DNA from: Symsagittifera roscoffensis
Lineage: Eukaryota > Xenacoelomorpha > Acoela > Convolutidae
Assembly: GCF_963678635.1 (NCBI RefSeq)
Contig: NC_087063.1
Coordinates: forward strand, 970,287 to 1,034,286
Direction: 5' to 3'
Length of the DNA: 64,000 nt
Positions 1 through 12,500 of the stretch are shown here, one piece after another. Each line of letters starts with the position of its first letter. Positions within the stretch are counted from its first letter, which is position 1. Under the pieces are notes generated by a model. It was not told the DNA's origin. It worked only from the letters and a program-made list of their open reading frames with translations, and did no database searches. A program made the translations under genes and the position numbers.

Positions 1-59
1 AAAACACCCAAAACTAGATTTCTTGATAGCTATATCAAGTTCTGGGTGCTTAAAATTAA

Positions 60-305
60 TTTTAAATAGTTAATTTTACATAACGAACCATACTCAATCG
101 CGTTTTTCGCTCGAAATTGAACTAAAAATCAAAAATTTTAAACAGGTTTTTCTTGACACTGCGAGAATTTTAAGGTCGTTCGAATCACGACTGAAAGGGC
201 TTTAATATGATATACCACTCGACTCTCTCCGAGGATCATTTGTGGTAGCTGATTTTGCGTGGAAAAAAACTAGAAAACCCGAAAATAAAGTTCCTCCCCA
301 TTTCC
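60..305 (+). repeat. Dispersed repeat A, copy 1
   Basis: The sequence here matches 10175-10410 in the opposite orientation. Shared blocks include ATATGATATACCACTCG-like sequence, CACGACTGAAAGGG and TTTTGCGTGGAAAAAAAC. The family is unidentified and non-coding. The motif AATCACGACTGAAA inside it also forms the start of the 44-bp tandem unit that follows. Confidence 0.7.
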
Positions 306-565
306 AATGGTCGGAACAAAAAGAAAAATCACTACCTACATAGAATTCTGAATTAAGTTCATCAAATTTTAAAAATTAAGTTAGATTCCGAAGTTTTCTG
401 CCGTTCTTTGAAGGTACTTTTGTGGGGATTAAAGAAGGAAATAAGCTGTAATAAGGAGGTAAAACTAGCTGCAATAACTTAAAACTCCATACAATTAAAT
501 GTGGATTTCAGTATCGCATGTAATCCCCCATTTAAATAAACCTTGAAAAGAGGACCAATTATTCT

Positions 566-890
566 CGTCACTGAATCAACTTTATTGATTTTGTTTTCGG
601 ATGCGAATCACGACTGAAATGAAACTTCATTGATTTTATTTGGAATGCGAATCACAACTGAAATGAAACTTCATTGATTTTATTTGGAATGCGAATCACG
701 ACTGAAATGAAACTTCATTGATTTTATTTGGAATGCGAATCACGACTGAAATGAAACTTGATTGATTTTATTTGGATTGAGAATCACGACTGAAATGAAA
801 CTTGATTGATTTTATTTGGATTGAGAATCACGACTGAAATGAAACTTGATTGATTTTATTTGGATTGAGAATCACGACTGATGCCGTTAC
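566..890 (+). repeat. 44-bp tandem repeat, about 7 copies
   Basis: The unit starts AATCACGACTGAAATGAAAC and recurs every 44 bp at 606, 650, 694, 738, 782, 826 and 870, with a diverged first copy before 606. Left copies read GGAATGCG and right copies GGATTGAG at the unit end, so two sequence variants are separated left to right. No spacers, so this is not a CRISPR array. Confidence 0.92.
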
Positions 891-2641
891 GAATTCAAGT
901 TGTGGTGCCTGAGTCAATTTATCTTCAAGTTCAATGACTTCGATGCACTAAACTGTTGGTAAAAATAGTTTATCCTTCATGCAAAGGTAAGTTAAAGAAA
1001 AACTCAATTACAAAGGATACAAGTTCGTAAATATATTGAGCGAAGATCGTATTTTGCCTGAAAACTATTCAGAAATGAGCATGGATGCAATCATTTGCTT
1101 CGCGCATCGAATACGAGACAGAAATATTCTTGAAAATTTTGATTTAGTGCGTACGTTTTTTTTCTTTTTTAATTAGCCAATACGTTCGTTTAATTTGGAT
1201 CAGAAATAATTTTTTTTTGTTTTTAGATATGTATGCATATCTTGGTAAATAGAATAAGTAATGATAATTATGGAAATTTGAATGTTTTTTGAATGCTACT
1301 ATGCAGAAAAATAGTTTGCGAATCTTTTCTCAAATCATGAGACGCTGAAACCTTCTAGCTAGAAAAATTTAAAAAGAAAAAATATATATATTCTTTTTTC
1401 TCATTACTATTATCTGAGCTGCACTTCCATGGTAAAAAGCCTAACGATTCCATCTGAATAAGCAAAAAAATTATGCGTTCAGAAACATCGTAGCTTAAGA
1501 GAAATCGTAAAAAAGGGAAAACATTTAAAATAGCAATTTTTATTATTTTTTTTTATTTGTTATGATATATTTTTTCTATCATTATTTTCTGTCTTTATTC
1601 TCATGAGGGCACAGAGGTGCTATGCTGTTAAGGCAAGTTCCTTGGCAGGCAGCTTTCCTTGTTTAAAATAATTTGAAATATATTTGATTGTAAGCGCGTT
1701 CATCTTTTCAAGGGCATACTCATAGTGGGCATTTTTGATGCCCTTTATTTCCTCTCTAAATTTGCAGAAAATTCAATAGATTCCATTCATATTTATTTGA
1801 ATTATATTGAAACGTAATTGACTCTGATTGCAGATTTAGAGGAACAAATTCTTCTTCTAGTTTAGAAAAACGTTGCAGAAAACACTTTAAATTTTACAAG
1901 CAATTGTCTAAATACTGACGAGTATGAATACGCGGTTGTCTAAATACTGGCTGCACTCCATATCAGTCTGACTCTAATTGACGTTTCAAACATGTCTGCA
2001 TAGCATTTAAGTGTTCAGAAGACACTCGATGAAACAATTTGTTAACTGAACCTGATGGAAAAAAACTGATGGAAAAAACGGATGAGTTATTTTTCGAAAC
2101 AGACAAAAAAAATTATGAACAATATATGACGCATTTTCATTTTGCAAGAGGCAAGACAAACTGGATCAGAAAACAACACGTTGCCTGAAAAAATATAAAT
2201 TCATTGTTTCAACAGTAAAACAGCTCAGAAAAGAAATCGAATCAGACAGAGAAGGAAAGCAGAAATCGTCACCGGCAGAAGTCAATCACATGTTTCGCGA
2301 CCTTTACATTTTTTTTCTGTAGTGAAGTTTGCCTTCCTTTCAACGAAAGAAATAAAGTGAACTTAAAAACTAATCACAAGTCAATCCGCGAAGAATCCAA
2401 ATTGAGCTAGAACAAATTCACACTTTTTCCTGAAAAAAATAACAAAAAAATCACCAATATTTAGATAAGAGTACTCACTACGTTCACTATTCTTAACAAG
2501 TATTTGCTAATGTTATCAGACAAAGTAATTTATACATCATTCCAGCAATGCGAAATTAATTGAATTCAGAACTTTTCGCGTAACTAGTAAAACTATTAGA
2601 GTAAATCTACATTAATCATTTTTCGCCGTCGTTAGATGACC
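891..2641. other. Intergenic stretch without a recognisable gene
   Basis: AT-rich sequence with many A/T runs and no credible coding frame. It contains dispersed repeat B (2310-2490). This lies downstream of the host gene's stop, so the unannotated 3' UTR is in here. Confidence 0.7.
2310..2490 (+). repeat. Dispersed repeat B, copy 1
   Basis: About 170 bp is shared in direct orientation with 10000-10165. Shared blocks are GTTTGCCTTCCTTT, GAACTTAAAAA, ATCACAAGTCAA and AAGAGTACTCACTA. Non-coding, family unknown. Confidence 0.75.
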
Positions 2642-3594
2642 TCAGAATGTTTTGCTTCTAAAGAGCGCTTCACTTTTATCCACGTTGCCTTCTTTTTCGT
2701 CTTTTTTCAGCAATTCTGTCTTGAACCGTTTCAAATCAAGTTTTTCGCTATTTCTTCTTTCTCTTGATGTAATCTTTTCGGTTCTCGAAGCCTCGTTATT
2801 TTTATCACCAAGTTCAGCATCATTGTTATCACTTTTAAGGCTTTCATTTTGCTTTTCATCGTTTTCACGTGGAAGATTAACATCACTTTTAAATTCATTT
2901 TCAATAGTTTTCTCTTCTTTTGACTTTTCATTGTCTCCATCATCGGAACCGTCCTTCACTTCAAAACTTTCATGTTTATTACCACTTGTTGAAACAGATT
3001 CCTGCATTTTTGTTGAAGTATTCTCAAGCGCGCTTGCCACTTGCTCACTTTCATTTTCGCCCTTGCTGTCAATCTGATTTTCTCCATCAGTCGCTCCGCT
3101 TAGATCCATTTCAATTTTCTGCCACACTTCATTTTCCCCGTTTTTAAGCTTTTGCTCGACCTCGTTTGCGGCACTTTCATCTTTGCTCCCTTCATTCGTC
3201 ACAGAATTGTTTCCGTCTTCGTTTTCCAAATCTCCGACCGATCCATAATCCGTCAGTTCCGTACGGTCACTCATCATTCCCGGGTCCTCGTCTTTTACTC
3301 CTGGTTCGACTTCATCTCGAAAAGACATGTCTGAGAGACCTCGGCTGTTCGGCTTCTTGCCCTCCGTCGGTTCTTCTAGAATCTGCCCCAAGAACGGATC
3401 TTCGTTTCCGATTGTTGCCGGTGAGAAAATGTAGTCACGCCTGTGTGTCGCTGGCTGGACACTTTGATACTTGCTCCTGTTCTCCCAATAGATATTTCGC
3501 TCTCTGACAATCAGTTCTTCCAGCCAGTCGGCAATATCGTATCTTCCCACAATTTCGGACCTCAACGATTTCAACATTTTGACACATAAGTCTC
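2642..3594 (-). CDS. Death-domain gene, last exon (end of death domain plus acidic tail)
   Basis: This exon enters in phase 1 after TTTCAG and runs 953 bp to a TGA at 2642-2644. The first residues (VKMLKSLRSEIVGRYDIADW) fit the last two helices of a death domain, whose usual ending is an aliphatic helix, Arg, Asp, Ile-Ala. The remaining 270 residues are low-complexity, rich in Glu, Asp, Asn, Ser and Lys, and probably disordered. They end with a short basic patch before FRSKTF. No clear polyadenylation signal is seen close downstream. Confidence 0.82.
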
Positions 3595-6500
3595 CTGAAA
3601 CATAGTTTAAAATATTTTTTCATCCAGGCTAAGACATGTTGTAATAATATTCACTCAGACACAAAAAAAAAGCTGAAATTCTTTTTCAAATTGACAACCT
3701 GAGTCAATGTTCTTTCGTTTCCACTCTCGAAGTATTTCGAACTTCTGTTGCATGATGTTGGCCTTCGAGTTCACTCTCGCTTTGTTTCTGTATGCAGTGG
3801 AGATGCCCAGCACAATAGCGAAGCGGTCGAACTCCAGCGTTATTTTGTCCACTATTTGTCGCAAACAGCTAGAAACAAAACCACCGTGTTCTTCAAGTAC
3901 TTCATTTTTCAAACTTTTACTAATTTGCACCTGATCATAAATCGAACAACATGCCCAACAAAAATTCCGTAAAAAGGGCAATGAAGGCCTGAAAGCCAAT
4001 TGAATTTCAAAAATCTTGAAACTTAAATTCCGACCTCAACGACACATTTTTCACGCTATTTGGAAGCGTTATTTGTCTTCGATTACATAAATGAAATTGA
4101 GGTGAACTAACTTGAAAAGGAATCAGTCAAACTGCCAAAAAACTATTTAAGCTTTAAGTTTCCCCACTCGTTCATTGATACTTGATCTGCTGGGAAACAT
4201 TTAAAAAAAAGTTAATATAAAATCGCATTAGGTTCAGCAAAAGGTGTTTTCAATTTCACTTTTGTTGAAAAGTGAAATTTTGCAGCAGAAACAATTAAAA
4301 ATTCGAACTTCAGTGTTCGAATTTTTAACTAGCGACGTTTCTCCAGTTGAGAGCAATACTTACTTGTCGTCTAAAATGTCATCATCACAGTAAGGCTTTC
4401 GCGGCACTTTGGCAAGCAAATACTCCATCTGTTCAGGCACGTCGTGTATGTGGTCACAGCTGCCATTCACCACCAACAGTTTCCCAATGTTTGCAGGAGG
4501 GAAGTTGATGTGAACAGTTCCTCCTTGCACTGATATGACGTCACTGCTAGTCCCCGAGTTGGTCATCAGCACCCACTGTTGCACTGTTTTCTCAAATGCT
4601 GAAAATAAGTAAAAACATTATCCATAATTTCAGTCAAGCTCCACTTAAGAACAGATGAACTGCAGGCGATTATAACGCCATTTTTGTATATTTTACACTT
4701 GCTAAACCAAAAATATCATCTGACTCAGTAAACTGACTATATTAACATCATTTGGTAACAATTTCACGCCGTCAGTAACTTGTGAATCGATTGTGGGCAT
4801 CTCAGAGCTCCTTTCACACACAACTGTTATGATAGAATTGGGGTTAGAACCGCGATGACGATTCCAAAGTGCTCACCAATGACAGTGAGTTTTGCAGAAG
4901 TGGGTCTTCTTACATCCTCCACTTGTTGAGGGTATGGGAGGCTGAGGGAGAAGGTGGTCAGCTGACTCACTATGGTAGCTTCCACCTCAACCGAGAAGAG
5001 AGCACTCACTGCATTTAGACCCGTGAAGCATTTCAGTAGCTCCTCTTCTATCATGTAGCCAGCACTTATCGACTAAACAAATAAATAAGTCAACGCAGAA
5101 ACAAATGAGCTGAATGTTCCAAGACGCAAATAACAGATTTCTTCTATTTCCCTCAATTTAGAATTATAGCACAGAAACGGCACTCACTCCGGTCGCAGGA
5201 CAATCTACTCAATTCCAATATACCCTATACCATTCTACCCTATGCCATTCTACCCCACGACAATCTACCCTACGCCTTATATACGACGGAATGATAACAG
5301 CGAAATAGTGATCGCCGCAGTCGCGCAAACGTTTTGCGAGCTTGCAAACAGAGGATAAGACTCTATACGAATTTTAGAGCCAGTTATCACCGCAAAGCGG
5401 CGACGCGCGCTCACCGGCGACCTTAAACCGAAAGAGTCAGCTCAGTTATCTCTGACCCATTGAACTGTTCATAGAACATAGGGTATATTGGCATAGTGTA
5501 AATTGAAATATAGGGTACATTAGTATAGGGTAGAATGGCTTGAGTTAAATCGAGAATAAGAGTACCGCTTTGCAATCTTTTGATCACATCTATGATCTAT
5601 AATAATGGCCATTGTTAGAACTACTCATAGTAAAGGTATTCAAATGATTTTAGTTATCTTTAGGCAGAGTTTTCTTCTTTTATCAGATCAGTATCTTAAT
5701 CACACAGAGGCGCATTTATGAAATTTAATAATTAAGCTTTACCAAAAAGCAGCTCTATCAAGTGAAATAAGAAAAAGTAGAAATAAGCTTCGAATTAGCA
5801 AAAACTCGGTTACGTGTCGGATTCGAATCTGCGACTTAGCAAATTTGAGTCTCACGCACTAACAACTCAGGCACAGTTGCTTAAAATCCGGAGGCGGAGC
5901 AATAAGCAGAATGGTCTAAGAGCAAAATGTGTCCAAGAGCAGAAAAACAATAAGTTTTTATAAACTAATCGGTAATTTAAGTTTCAGAATGGACATTATT
6001 ACCAAAGAAACTAATATTTGAAGCATAATTAGAGTTATGTAATCGAGATTTTAAAAAACTCAATGAGAAAAATTATTCAATTTATGCATCATTTATTCAT
6101 TTTCTTGGTACTATTGACGATTCTGATAACTGTTTTTATCAATTAGCCCGTATAAATCAATAATCTTCGGTTTTTGTTCTCTTGGAACCATTCTGCTCTC
6201 AGATCATTCTTCTTATTGACTGGCCACCTTAAAATTCTCAAAAACTAGCAAAAAAAAATCCCGTCAAAAATGGCTAAAAACTCGAAATTTGTCTGAAAAA
6301 AAAACCACCGAGCACAAATATTCCGTTACTTTTGTTACGAAAGTCGGAAAAATAATAGCCTGTGTTAAAATCCGTACCATTGCCTGTACTTAATAGCTGG
6401 TTAATGGTTAAAATGAACACTTTCAAAATGAACACATTTTATCGCAACAATATTTGCGACTTAGGTTGGAAAAAAAAAGAGTTCATACTATAACACAAGC

Positions 6501-9500
6501 ATTGTTGTGTAATAAATTATGCACTTCGAAAAAATTGCGAGATACCTTGAGCTGGAAAATTTCTGAAATCGAGCTTTTTATCATTGCACTGATTGTTGAA
6601 ACACATAACTTTTTTCGGTTCATTTGATGAATTAAAAATGCATCAGCTGCGTTAACTTTTTACTTAACAAATGTCAATGCACAAATGATATTATACTGGT
6701 AACGCCGCCTACCGATTCAAAAATGCTACCAAAAAGTAGCACTATTATTTGCGACTTAGGTTGGAAAAAAACAAAGAAAGTTCGTACTAATACACATTGC
6801 TTCGTAAATGTTAATATCACGTTTAACTAAGACGGCAATTATAGCTCATTTTGCGAAAACCCAGAAAACAATTGAGGTTGTATACCCATGTTGGGGTTCA
6901 AATCCATTTAGCGTATCTAATGCACAATAACAATAACCAATCGTTCTTTTACAATATCTTAAATTCGATTAAATTTATGCTTTGAGGTTTCTCTCGACTT
7001 CTAACCCACCTTGACTGAGACAGATGAAAGGTACTGGAAGCTATCTCTCGGCACCACCAGCTGGCTCTGTTTATTCTGGGCGGCGAACAGTCTTCCCCCC
7101 TCCCTGAAGATCTTCTTGCTCTCCGTGTACACTTGTGGTGCCGCTTTCTTCATCACTCGGCCGTCCTTGTACTCTACTACTACACAGTATGCAAGAGCAA
7201 GTTGGTCTGTTTTCACTTCACCAAATACCATCGCCTAAAAATGACAATTCTTGATTATTTTTAATTAGTTTCATCATCGCTTCATCAAATATCAAATGAT
7301 AATTTTTTCGATTTTTTGTAAATACATCGTTTCCTGGTTCAAAAAACGTTCCGCGTCGAATTCTTTCTCCACATCTCTTCAATGAAATGGTGGTGAAAAA
7401 ACTAATACAAATAGCAGTAACGATTGGTTATACCGGTGGGAAAGTAGTTTTGTTGTCTGGGTAGGAGTAGAACAGGTGGCTCTTGTAGGGTTCCACTTCC
7501 ATCCAGTCCACTCCGTCGAAAGTCTGCTTGATGATCAGTCGCTCACAAGAGTCATTCACAGAAGGCACCCCATGAGATATTCCTACACACACAAAATCCA
7601 TATTTTTCAACACCACATTTTCGTCAAATTAACTAAGATAGAACCTTTAGTTATTTCTGATGTTTTTCTTTAAACAAAAGGTTGACGATGCTTAGCTCTT
7701 TTTGCTATATCAGTGATCTAATTGTCATCATTGAATCATCAAATCTTTCAAATATTCGAATGTCAAATATCTTCTTCAGTAAGCTATTTTAGCACCGTCA
7801 GCTAAGTATTCTCTAGCGAACAGCTTTAACCAATCGCAGAGCCTGAATCAGCCAGTATTAATGACTCACCTAGCAGTATGTGACATGGGAGCTCTGGTGG
7901 CTTCTGAAAATAGACGACTTCGCTGACAAGAAGCTCATTCATGCGAACAGCGGACTTCTCCCACGCGTGTTTCGTCCGCACATCCATACTCTTCGCCAAT
8001 CCCACACACTCTTCTGGCACTCGAAACACTCCAATTGGACTTTCATTCTCTCCACTCGGTGCGGCTGCACATCTCAGGATTCTAAACAATCATTTATAAT
8101 TTCACTGCATTAAATTGCACCACATGCCTTCCTTGTTATCACATCATGATCAGCATGGTTTTCCACCCTGAACGATCGAGCCAGTTATTCAAGCTTAATT
8201 TCAGATCTATGTTGGTTTCCATGTATAGAATATTTTATTGAGTTTTAATCTCGCTGCAAGCATGGCAGCGCTTTCAGGAGGAGCTGAGATGAAAATTACG
8301 CGTAAACCTAAAGTCTGATTGCAACAAAACGTACACATAAGTACAGAAAAAATGTGGGAATGTAGCAGTGCGACTGTTGAGCAACCGTTAATTATTGAAA
8401 TGCACTTACGGCACGAGGTTCCATTTCTTAGAGGGATCCTCCATGAGTTTGTTCACATTCTGTCTCGACTCCACCATCAGCTTCTGGATGTTGTTGAGCA
8501 GGACTCGCAACTGGCTGAATCTATATTCCAACTCCGGAATAGCACGGTAGACATCCTCCAAGGGGGCCACCTATGAACAATAACAAAACTAGAAGAAACT
8601 ATTGATGTTAATTACATAAACTACATCTCGCTTCCAAATTTGACAAACAATCAGTATTTTAGGGAATCCAGCTATTTTTACAACTACAGGTTACTTTTAC
8701 CCATTTAAACCTTTGCACACAATATTGACACCAAAACTGACCAGGTTAGGTCGTGGCAGAATTATTTTACTAAAGATAGCTCAACCTAGCACATCACAGG
8801 GGGTCAAATACGAACACTGCAGCTCTCACAGCTAAAGGGTTATTGCTATGATTCATGTGCCTTATCAGTAAGACATCGTCTTTCTGTTTCTCACGTGGCT
8901 TCACTTAAGAAGTAGCCAGAAGCTAACCTTCTGCATTCCTACAGATCGTGTCATTCTGTCAATGTCCGCCACTGTCTTCAGAGCGAAGGACTCATTGCTA
9001 ATCGTCTGCTTCTCAATCAGAGCCACTATCCGCTCCACTTCCTGTCCGGGCACTCCTAACAGCTGGATTTCTATCAGATCCCTCCACTCGTGACCATTCA
9101 GCTCCTTCAGAAGGGCTGTCGAAATCTTCACTGAAACAAAATGTTTTTTTTTCATCATTTTTGGTATATTTTCTTAAACTTCTAAAAACCGATTTCCTCA
9201 GAAATATTTTTCGGCATTTGAATAATATTTTTAGAAGTATTAGAAATATTTCGGAAAAAAAAACTTGTGAAGTCTACTTTGCGCACGAGTATCTACTTTT
9301 TATTAGAATGATGCTAGTTAAATTATTGAATTGATTCACTTTGATGAAATGTTGAAGATAACTTAAATTTGCACACAACACAACACAACACAGCCTACCC
9401 AGCTCTTTTCTGTTGAATTGGACCCTGTAGTTGAGGTCCCTGAGAGCTGTGAGTCTCTCCCTAGCCTCAGACAGCACTGCGGTGGGGATCTCCACTTCCC

Positions 9501-12500
9501 AGATACACTTGGTGTCTCGGAAACTCTCATACACTCTCTCCATCAAGTCCATTCCATCTCTCAATGCTACAACATAACACTGTTTCTACCAGTTTGAACA
9601 AATCTTTTCAATTTTTTCCACCAAATGTGCCAATGCGTTAAATGAATCATTCTTGGTAAAAAAATATACACTAATTATTAATCATTTTTGTTCCCACCAT
9701 TGAACATAACCACCTGACAGTTGGAAAAGAGTAATGAACGCAAGGAAACTGAAAAAAAACTACTTGTTTTTTCAAAAATCTTCAACTTTTGAATTTCAAA
9801 GGAAAAATAGATGGCCTTGAAGCTCTTTGAATTTGTAGAACAATTTATGATGGACACTTTTTTATTATTATTAACCTAAATTGAGAAAACTGGATCAATA
9901 TGTATAACTTTTATTTTGCTGGGAAATCTGATAAATGATTTCCTTTCTCGAAATAAGAAGTCGATCAAGTTTTTGTGACCTTTACACTTTGGCTGTCCGA
10001 TAGTGGAGTTTGCCTTCCTTTTAACAAAGGAAATGAAGAGAACTTAAAAAGAAATCACAAGTCAAAGCGCAAAAAATCAAAATAGAGCTTGAAGTTTTAA
10101 GACTTTTTCCTTAAAAAAAAAACATGCAAGACCAATATAAGAGTACTCACTATGTTAATTACTCTGGGGGGAGGAAAAATGGGGAGGATCTTATTATACA
10201 GGTGTTTTAGTTTTTTTGGTTTCCACGCAAAATCAAGTGCCACAAATAATCATCGGACTGGGTTGCGTGATATATCATATTAAATCCCTTTCAGTCGTAA
10301 TTTGAACGACATTTAAAAACTTTCAAAAAAATTCGTAGTGTTGAGAAATACTGGTTTGCAATTTTTGATTTTTGTCTATTTAATTTTTGTACGTTCGTTA
10401 TGCATGAAAATTAACAAATTAGGCAAAAAATGATAATATAGTTTTTGATGCCTTATATAGCGCTTCTCTGGCAAAAAACTCTTTCGAAAGTATTTGAAAT
10501 TTTTAGCGCAAATCAAGGCAATTCTAGTCGTTTATAACTAATTCACCAAATTTCTACACTTTTGTATAGCTCTATCATCACACGACGTACAACAAAAGAC
10601 CTCAACTTGAAAAAAAAATCTTCACATTTTCCAATGTCTTAACATATTAGGTTCTTGGATGCAACTTAAAGTCACATAAGCTCATTTGATACAGAAAAGC
10701 TATTCATCATGAGCCTAAAGTAACAGAGCAGGACAAGATAGCTCACTTGAGCAAACAGCGTACCTTGCAAGTCTTCCAGGGCCTGTTGCTCGCTGTCTGC
10801 AATCTGATTGGTCAGCATTTCTTGCATCATCAGGTCCTGTTTGCCCTGCTGTGCCTCCTCCACGTTCTCCATCAGGACACCAGATGAGGATGTTGCCATC
10901 ATGTAGAGTGGCTCAACTGAACAATAAACAAGCAACGGATCTTTTTTGAACTAAAATGATTATAGCGGCCGCATATAAACCAGTCGAAGTGATAGCCAGA
11001 TGCAAAATAAACTAACCTTCAAAAAATTCAATGAAGGCACGGAAACAGAAAAAAAATACTTAAAAATTTTTAAGAAACCGAGAACTAACAGAATAGTTAG
11101 AAAACAATTAAGCTCGTGAACCAACTCAGTTCGATTCACAATTACATGAACCTGGCATATCATCAAAAAGCAGAACACGATTCCAGAACACCTCTCTTTA
11201 GCCGCTTTAATCAGCTTGGCTTGGACATTGTCATTAACTAAAAAGCGGCCATCCGAGATGCCATTTAAAAATATAAAACCACTTCTGAGATTAAATTCTG
11301 CTTTTCCACCATGGCGTCACATAACAGAAGATGAGATGCCTAGGCAAAGGCCAACTCTCCCCAACTTCTAAGCCGTGATTGAAAAAAGTGTTCCAGTAGA
11401 ATATATTGTGTTTGGTTTCGTAGAGCTGCGAAACAATATTTCAGACCCATTTCAGCAAGAAGGCAATTATTTCGAGGACACCAGTTTTCGTCTAAAAGGA
11501 ATCCAAATGGCCAAAGAGAAAGCGTTTGTTTAGGTTGTAGATGGTTAAGCCCGGAAAAACAATGACTTTAATTGGAATGATAATTTTGAACACAGAGGCG
11601 AAGCTGCAGTTTGCAAACAAGCGCGAAAATGGAAGAAAAAATAGCTCTGAAATGGTCAAAAAGACGAAACAAAGGGAACAAAAGGCAAAAATAAAAAAAT
11701 TCTGCAACTAGCCGGAATAGAATCCCCAACCTCAAGATTCACGGTCACACTGCCTAGCATTTGCGCTATTGTCGCTTGACAATCGTTAAGCACTACCCAA
11801 CAAGAAACAAGATACATGAACCAGACTACATGTTATGAAGCAAAAGTAAACACATATAAGGCTTTTGCAGAAAAAAAGGCTACCAAATAAATGAACATAG
11901 GGGTGTTTATTGCGACTTGGGTAGTAACAAGAATTACGATAAAACATGTAATATGATACATAGCTCACTAGACCAGTAGTGGAAACATCAGTCATTGCCA
12001 AACTTAGTGAACCGCTTCGACGACGTAGAAAAACTGCACAAATTAACTTCAAATGATTTATCGCTGATGACGAAGTTGGAGGTTGAGAAATTAGACGACA
12101 ATCAATTTAGACGGAGGCACTTAAAAAGAAAATAGACGTTTCTACAAAACTGCAATTGTGAGAAAAAGACGAAAATGAGAGAGAGTGAAAGAGATTAAAA
12201 TTGTTGGCAGACAAATTGCGTGAGAAAAAATAATTGCTTGCAGACAACAACTAAATTTCGGTGGCCAAAAATGCAAAATTTCAGAATAGTTCCATCGAAA
12301 TATGGAGGTGGATAAAATCTTATTACCGATGAAGGTAATAGATTTTCAAAAGATGGTGGCAACCAAATTAGGTTATCATTATCGCTGCATTCTCTCCAAT
12401 TGCTTCGTTAGATTAATAACATATTTAGATATTACAAAAATCATTCGAAAACAGGCAACCACAGTCACGAACCCCACCTTATGTACAAATTCAGAAATCG

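Larger units (their letters stand above)
9567..10763. other. Intron 8 of the host gene, repeats only
   Basis: No coding frame. It holds dispersed repeat C (9712-9960), repeat B (10000-10165) and repeat A in inverted orientation (10175-10410), all back to back. Confidence 0.7.

Noticed and set aside
2652-3507. Plus-strand frames opposite the last exon
   Set aside because: Antisense shadows of the acidic tail: Glu/Asp/Lys codons read backwards as Phe/Ser/Leu.
5805-5880. Functional tRNA gene
   Set aside because: No clean acceptor stem or cloverleaf; present in two diverged copies with a shared tail, so a SINE.
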